Below the pieces are notes generated by a model. The model saw only the letters and a program-made list of their open reading frames with translations. It was not told the origin of the DNA and made no database searches. From contig CM042687.1 of the NCBI GenBank assembly GCA_023614405.1, positions 67,872,992-67,936,991 on the forward strand: DNA of 64,000 nt. The letters are read 5' to 3'. This DNA comes from Avena insularis (lineage: Eukaryota > Streptophyta > Magnoliopsida > Poales > Poaceae). Shown piece after piece: positions 59,171 to 64,000 of the stretch (within the stretch, counting starts at the first letter, position 1; the number at the start of each line of letters is the position of its first letter). Made by a program: the position numbers and the translations under genes.

Positions 59171-61154
59171 GATGCTGCTTGCGTACTACTCCACAAAGTT
59201 GCTGACGGCGAGTTGAAGGATGTTTCCAAGGGCAATATCATACAACCGGCGAACCGCACGATGCACAACAATGCAATGGACGATGCCGTGATGAGGGTCC
59301 GGATTGCTCGGGTGTTGCCAGGGTGCGACGACATGGACCCCCCTTTCAACCTCAGGGAGCCGACGAACACAAGACCCTTGTAGAATGCCACGGCTGGCCC
59401 TTGACATGGCCGATGACTCAGATTCGTCTTACGCGGCACCTAAGCGCCACCTCGATCGTCTGGCCACCACCTCGGATGCCACCTGTCACCGGCGCCACCT
59501 CGATCATCCGGCCACCACCTAGGAAGCCACCTTTAGTCGTCGCCACCACCAGTCGCCACCAACAACTGTTGGGAGCGTGTGGGCCACCCCAAGGCGATGC
59601 CGCCATCACAACGCAACCGTCGTCTCCCCCGCCACCACCATCACCACATGACGGCAACAACGATGATGATGAAGAATTTGTCAACATCGACGACTACATC
59701 AACACCGATGCCGACATAGGATTGTACATGCCTACTGTGGATGAAGAACCCTTCGTCGCTCGCGAGGGTCAAGGTGGGCGTCCCACTACATGCACACAAC
59801 GCCTGGTCATCCATGGTTTATCTCAAGAGACGCCTCCGGCCGCCGATCAACAGGAGAAACCTGTTGGATTCGTCTTTAGCCCTGGCACACTCCAAAAGGC
59901 GGCCATTGAGCACTTAGCATCCCCAGTGGAGGAGCCTACTCAGAAGACGAAGAAGCACAGGAAGAGAGGTAAGAAAGCTGAGAGCCAACCTCCTCCGAAG
60001 AGGATCCGGGCTAAGGATAATGTCGTACCAGCCCGCGAGGATGGCTTGCCCAGGATACATATAGCCGGTGAAGCGATACTAACTCCGGAGCTGCTTCGCC
60101 TTGCTGGTGGACATATTCTCGCTTTGAGTGATAGTATCAAGACACTAGAGGGCATTATTCTTAAAGACAAAGATCCAAATTACCCGGTTTTCACTATCAA
60201 GGTGCCATCGGACGTGTTCTTCATATCGTATGAGGACGTCTTCAAGCTGTTTCTCTCGAAACGGCTGGACTATAACATGGTCCGCCTATTCGTGCTCAAT
60301 CTGGCGATGAAGACCAAGAGATAGTAGACCCCCTACATCGCGATAGTGGATCCCTACTACACGCGTGATAGCAGTTGAGGGAAGGATCTGAGACGCGTGC
60401 CAAGGCGACGGCATAACTCGAGAAGTTCATGGTGGACCACAAGAGGACGGACACGCTTCTTTTGCCTTTCTTTCCCGAGTAAGTACACACCCCCCTAGCA
60501 TTGTTAACTTAGGCTTTCTTATAGCTTTCTTCCTTTGTCCTTTTCCAACATCCTGTTTCAATCGTGTTGTGTAGAGACAAATACTGCACACTCATCGTCA
60601 TTTGCACAAAGTACTCGATAGCATTGTATTTCGACTCGGCGAGTCAGAAGAAGAAGAAGGACTACACCACAATAAGGGGTGTTTTGAATGACGCTCTCGA
60701 GGGCTACGCTAAAAAGGGATGCCCCTTTGTCAACCAGGGGGAATGTATCAAGGATGACAAGCACGTGTTCAAGCACGTGCTCGAGTTCCCCAGCGTCAAG
60801 GAGCCGGCTACTGGAGGCGCCAAGGAGGCCTCCTACGCCATGCATCACCTTAAAGGGTTTTTCCGGGATTGCCAGAACCTCACTCTGCCATCTAGTTTCC
60901 GAGCATGGGCCGAAAATTTGGCACGAAGGGACGATGATGATCTTAGAGAAGACTTCCATCGCATCCAGGTTAAGTTGTCGGAAATCATCGTGGAAGATGT
61001 CAACACGAGGGGAGGGGTCCTAAAACACAACAGAGGGTTGACTAAGAGGGAGATTTAAAATATTCTTCGTCAACAGGGTGACAACAGGACGTGGATGACG
61101 AAGGATGGCTATCTACCATTCCCGAAGCTGAGCGTTAGCAGTTCTCAACATTAA
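59171..61154 (+). pseudogene. CACTA TNP1-type protein, C-terminal part with Ulp1-like region
   Basis: After the acceptor at 59170 the reading has CDDMDPPFNLREP, then a frameshift into a frame open to TAG 60322. That frame carries proline/acidic runs, a basic patch (KKHRKRGKKAESQPPPKRIR), and FISYEDVFKLFLSKRLDYNMVRLF. A short segment (TPYIAIVDPYYTRD) leads to a donor at 60479. From the acceptor at 60574 the last exon reads DKYCTLIVICTKYSIALYFDSAS, a core that resembles the HW..x..YDS strand of Ulp1 cysteine proteases. It ends FPKLSVSSSQH at 61154, with TAA at 61056 inside. The usual catalytic His is Tyr, and no CG pair stands at the Cys position (KEASYAMHHLKGF), so protease activity is doubtful. 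Confidence 0.75.
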
Positions 61155-61402
61155 TCGATGTGTGCGCCTAGAATTATCATAGATGTCTGTGTGTAGTGTT
61201 GTGTCACAAACTATATACTACCGTGGTCGTATGTTGTAAACTTCACTATTGTGGTCGTTGTCATCGAAGTTCTATGATTATGATCAATGTGCTATCTTCA
61301 ATGTTTACTGATCTTTTTCTTTAGTTTATGTGAATATATATGCATGTGAACCAATTTAGTTCTTTCTGTTGCATGATTTATTAATATGCCTTATCTATAG
61401 AG
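61155..61402 (+). other. CACTA intergenic stretch
   Basis: AT-rich sequence between the TNP1 stop and the small gene. I see no coding sequence; AATATATATGCATG-type sequence is present around 61332. Confidence 0.35.
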
Positions 61403-61642
61403 ATGACGAAGTGGTACGTGGTGTACAAGGGTTGGATTCCAGGAGTCTATGATGAGTGGGAGGACTGTCAGAAACAGGTGAACAAGTTTAGCGGCAACAG
61501 CTACAAAGGATACGCGACTTGAGAGGAGGCGGTAGCCAAGTGGAGGAACCACCTATGGAAGGAGAACTGGATGAAGATATTGCTAGTGATATTGCTCTTG
61601 CTGACCGTCATCACAGTTGTATTCTGTTTGATTCTAGTGTAG
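61403..61642 (+). pseudogene. Small protein: RNase H1/viroplasmin-type hybrid-binding domain plus C-terminal membrane helix
   Basis: 79 codons from ATG 61403 to TAG 61640. Residues 1-45 (KWYVVYKGWIPGVYDEWEDC, QVNKFSGNSYKGYAT, then EEAVAKW) match the fold known from the N-terminus of RNase H1 and from caulimovirus viroplasmin (Pfam PF01693), which binds RNA-DNA hybrids or double-stranded RNA. The last 20 or so residues (ILLVILLLLTVITVVFCLI) form one strong membrane helix. TGA at 61520-61522 stands where the family has Arg (CGA to TGA), so this copy is broken by a single base. It lies on the same strand as TNP1, between that gene and the 3' terminus of the CACTA element, which suggests it belongs to the transposon. 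Confidence 0.75.
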
Positions 61643-61889
61643 GCGATGAACACTTCATTTGTAATGTGATGAGATGGTGAACTTTGTAACAAACACTTCA
61701 TTTGACTTGTATTGTAATATGATGATCACTTTTCTGTCTTGTTCGGGCTCTAAGTAGTGTGATGGCACTATATTCATGTTTGTATTATATTTGTTTTCAT
61801 ATACTAAGTCAAATATACTGTTTCTATATAATACTGTATAATAATGTATATTTGGATAAGTTTCGATTTTTTTAATACCTGATATTCAA
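61643..61889 (+). other. AT-rich CACTA stretch before the subterminal repeats
   Basis: No gene seen. Likely the 3' untranslated region of the small gene. Confidence 0.35.
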
Positions 61890-62139
61890 ACCAGTGGCGC
61901 ATCGTTTTAACCTTCTGTGGCGCATAGAGCTTCAGTGGCGCATTGTCTAGAATGCGCCACTGAACAGAGTCCTGTGGTGCATCAACCAAAATGCGCCACT
62001 GAAGTATCATGACTTCTATGGCGCATTTCGGAATGCGCCACATAAGTTTTCATCAGTGGCGACAAAACAGTGGCGTCCCTGCCATGCGCCACAGAAGACC
62101 AATATGGATGCGCCACTGATGAAGGATTTCCTAGTAGTG
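61890..62139 (+). repeat. 3' subterminal repeats and terminal inverted repeat end of CACTA element F
   Basis: At least ten copies of (T/A)GTGGCGCAT or its complement ATGCGCCAC lie here in both orientations, the presumed binding sites of the TNP1/TnpA protein. The terminus GGATTTCCTAGTAGTG (62124-62139) is the complement of the CACTACTAGGAAATCC start of CACTA elements. TTA at 62140-62142 fits a 3-bp target duplicate. Confidence 0.85.
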
Positions 62140-62696
62140 TTAATACTGGAGGGGGTTCAGATGATAACCTGAAGGTGGATTACTAGTCATAGATGTAGTT
62201 GGATGGAGGTCTATGTATATTGTTGTAATGCCCAATGAAATATCATAGGATCATGAATGTCTAGTATTGCATTGTTATGCCTTGCTCAGTCCTGTCAATT
62301 GCCTCGCTGTAATTTATTTACCCAGCATGTTATGTTATTTATCTTAAGGAGAACACCTCTAATGAACTGTGTACCCCTGTCCAAATCTTTACCATTGATA
62401 CATCATCCACTATTACTATTTACTTTCTGCAAGCAATCATTACCATCCACACCATACGTTTAATCCTTTGTTTTCAGCAAACCGGTGAGATTGACAACCT
62501 CACTGTATGTTGGGGCAAAGTCTTGAGTTTGTGTTGTGTAGGTTCCGAGTTGTTAGCAACACCTTGGATTTGTTTCCTTCATCCTACTGGTTCGATAACC
62601 TTGGTTTCATAACTGAGGGAAGACTTACTGTTGTGCTCATCATACCTTCCTCTTGGGGTTTTCCAACAAAGCTCTACAGTGACCTGAGCTGCGTCA
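62140..62696 (+). repeat. 5' LTR of element D, 3' portion
   Basis: Begins TTAATACTGGAGGGGGTTCAG, which corresponds on the minus strand to B's LTR near 22950, and ends CTGCGTCA. Open frames at 62257-62902 are LTR and leader sequence. Confidence 0.8.
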
Positions 62697-62706
62697 AGAC
62701 GTTTTC

Positions 62707-62724
62707 TGGCGCTGTTGTCGGGGA
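62707..62724 (+). other. Primer-binding site of D (tRNA-Asp type)
   Basis: TGGCGCTGTTGTCGGGGA follows the LTR end by ten bases and fits the tRNA-Asp site with two changes. Confidence 0.8.
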
Positions 62725-62925
62725 GTTAAGGACGGATTCACAAGGGGAGTCCTTCACAACCATTCTCTTCACTTTGTTTTTGTTTTGTTTAGTTTCTTTT
62801 TCTTTGTTTTGCTTGCTTCTTTTTATCAAAAATTACAAAAAAATTAGTTTCGTTTGGTTTGCTTTTTCTTTTCAAAACACAAAAAAATTGTTCTTCCTAT
62901 AGTTTTCACCTTGATCTAGCTCACC

Positions 62926-63549
62926 ATGTTGATCCCTAAGTTCACCCTAAAATACCTTTCAATAGGTAGTGGTTCTAGAATTGGGAAAGAAAATATTGAA
63001 GAATTCTTTAATCATATTAGAAAACATGAGGATATTGAGGATAGATCCTTAGCAGAACTTGCTCCTAATTATGAAATAGCTGCAGCTTCTTTAGTTCACA
63101 TGTTGGAGGCTAGGTTTGTTAACCTTAAACCCATGATGCAAATAATGTTTCTTAAACTAAAAGAAATTTAGAATGCTGAAAAGAGAGATTTTATTCTAGA
63201 AACTTTGCTAAAAGAGTTCAATGATGTTGCTAAGGAAGCCAAAAAAGTCTTTGATCATTTTAATATGATAGGCTCATGTGTAGATGTTATGGGTTCATTA
63301 TAAAAGTTGGATAAAACCAAACCCAATAGAGAGGAAATTAAAATACCTATACCTTTTAAACTTGTGGGAATGCATGAAGCCCTAGAAACGAATTTTGATT
63401 AGATTGTTCCTGAAAACCCTTTTGATGAAAGTAGTGAACCCAAGAGTGCTAAGAGAGGATCCTCTACAACTCACTTGGATGAGATACCTTTCTTAGTTGA
63501 AGAAATTTCGAGTATTGATCTTAATGTTTCTTCATTTGAAAATATTTGA
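62926..63549 (+). pseudogene. Reading frame of element D, helical protein of unknown function
   Basis: The frame runs from MLIPKFTLKYLS at 62926 to TGA at 63547 (207 codons). It is broken by TAG 63169, TAA 63301 and TAG 63400. It encodes a mostly helical, charged protein: ENIEEFFNHIRKHEDIEDRS, ETLLKEFNDVAKEAKKVFDH, KPNREEIKIPIPFKLVGMHE, then an acidic C-terminus. No knuckle, protease or polymerase motif is seen and no membrane helix. It occupies the place that the acidic/hydrophobic protein takes in element B. I do not recognise a function. Confidence 0.6.
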
Positions 63550-64000
63550 TTCTTTCTTCTTGTGCCTAACTTAAAGGCGTTAAAGAAAAGTACTTATTGG
63601 GAGATAAGCTAATAGTTTTCTTGAATCTTGGAAGTTATTACTTCCGTAATAACCTCTCCTTATCCTTTTTGTTTGATTTTTGTGCCAAGAATAACCTCTA
63701 ATGAGAGGGGAGTAAAATTTGGGAAGTTGTTGTCCCGAAATAGTTTTTTGTGGTTCACTTTAAAAAACCATCAAAAATATCTGTAAGTCGGATTGAGCTA
63801 TAATTTTCTTAATAAATCCCCCAGGTTGTTAGATAACTTACTTTAGTTCAACACATTTTGATTTGAGAAACTGAAGGTCTTAAAAAATTGGTTTTTACCT
63901 GTTGGTCTGTTTTGACAGATTTCTGCCATTATTTGCATTTGCCTCTTTATTGATTTCCTTTTGGGTTCTATTTGGGAAATTGAGATGTTTGAAGGAATTG
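63550..64000 (+). other. Trailer of element D shared with element B
   Basis: AAGGCGTTAAAGAAAAGTACTT and the following 400 bases match B on the minus strand from about 7735 down to 7300. No gene. Confidence 0.7.

Larger units (their letters stand above)
43830..62139 (+). mobile_element. Element F: 5'-truncated CACTA (En/Spm) DNA transposon, interrupted by E2
   Basis: From left to right it holds the C-terminus of a TNP2 transposase, a TNP1-type gene split by introns, a small hybrid-binding-domain protein, and a 3' end with GTGGCGCAT subterminal repeats and terminal CTAGTAGTG (the complement of CACTACTAG). Everything upstream of the TNP2 C-terminus, including the 5' terminus, is missing, so the element cannot move on its own. 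The 3' end is followed by TTA, a likely 3-bp target duplicate, inside an LTR of the B/D family. E2 (45910-56415) lies in an intron. Confidence 0.85.
62140..64000 (+). mobile_element. Element D (partial): non-autonomous Athila-type element of the B family, plus strand
   Basis: LTR sequence from 62140 to 62696, a primer site and leader like those of B, a reading frame different from B's, and a trailer that matches B's. The CACTA element F entered its 5' LTR; the part left of F is not in the window. The element runs past the right edge. Confidence 0.8.

Noticed and set aside
61403..61642. Endogenous pararetrovirus fragment, because of the viroplasmin-type domain
   Set aside because: Only the small domain is present, with no viral coat or polymerase sequence, and it sits inside a CACTA transposon between TNP1 and the terminal repeats.

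Overview
The window is repeat-only DNA from a large grass genome. The TE families and their style (long-LTR Gypsy elements, Athila-type elements with tRNA-Asp primer sites, a CACTA transposon with GTGGCGCAT subterminal repeats) look like Pooideae, most likely Triticeae or a relative such as oat. I cannot fix the species. I found no host gene, rRNA, functional tRNA, CRISPR array or bacterial feature. Nearly every base can be placed in a transposable element, and most coding regions carry stops or frameshifts.

Left block (1-42716). Two old LTR remnants on the minus strand (1-737 and 738-1106) are followed by element A (1107-40974, plus strand), an Athila-type Gypsy element with gag, protease and an Athila ORF1-like gene but no polymerase. 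Inside A's gag sits element B (3463-33729, minus strand), a second non-autonomous Athila-type family. Inside B are two more elements. C (7993-21159, plus strand, TSD GTAGC) is a full-length Tat-lineage Gypsy with gag, protease, RT, RNase H, a second RNase H, integrase and a long antisense gene. E1 (23336-33096, minus strand, TSD TCACT) is an element with 4-kb LTRs, a tRNA-Met primer site and only a zinc-knuckle gag. The insertion order is therefore A, then B, then C and E1. A is followed by a degraded Copia-type LTR (41362-42716).

Right block (42717-64000). A reverse Gypsy LTR fragment (42717-43829) abuts a 5'-truncated CACTA transposon F (43830-62139). F keeps the TNP2 C-terminus (DUF4216-type), a TNP1/Ptta-En/Spm-type gene with a degenerate Ulp1-like tail, a small RNase H1-like hybrid-binding domain plus membrane-helix protein, and the 3' terminus ending in CTAGTAGTG. 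E2 (45910-56415, minus strand, TSD TGTTC), a relative of E1, sits in an intron of F's TNP1 gene. F itself lies in the 5' LTR of element D (62140 to the window edge), a plus-strand member of the same family as B.

Points most worth a second look are these. B and D share LTR, leader and trailer but carry different open reading frames. C has two gag-like domains, an antisense coiled-coil gene, and a tandem repeat that copies its own polypurine-tract motif. F carries a near-perfect 51-bp-arm palindrome next to a tRNA-like sequence, and the small hybrid-binding/TM protein. The left LTR of E2 is a mosaic with an 829-bp duplication. Family assignments come from recognised motifs and remembered family architecture; no database search was run.
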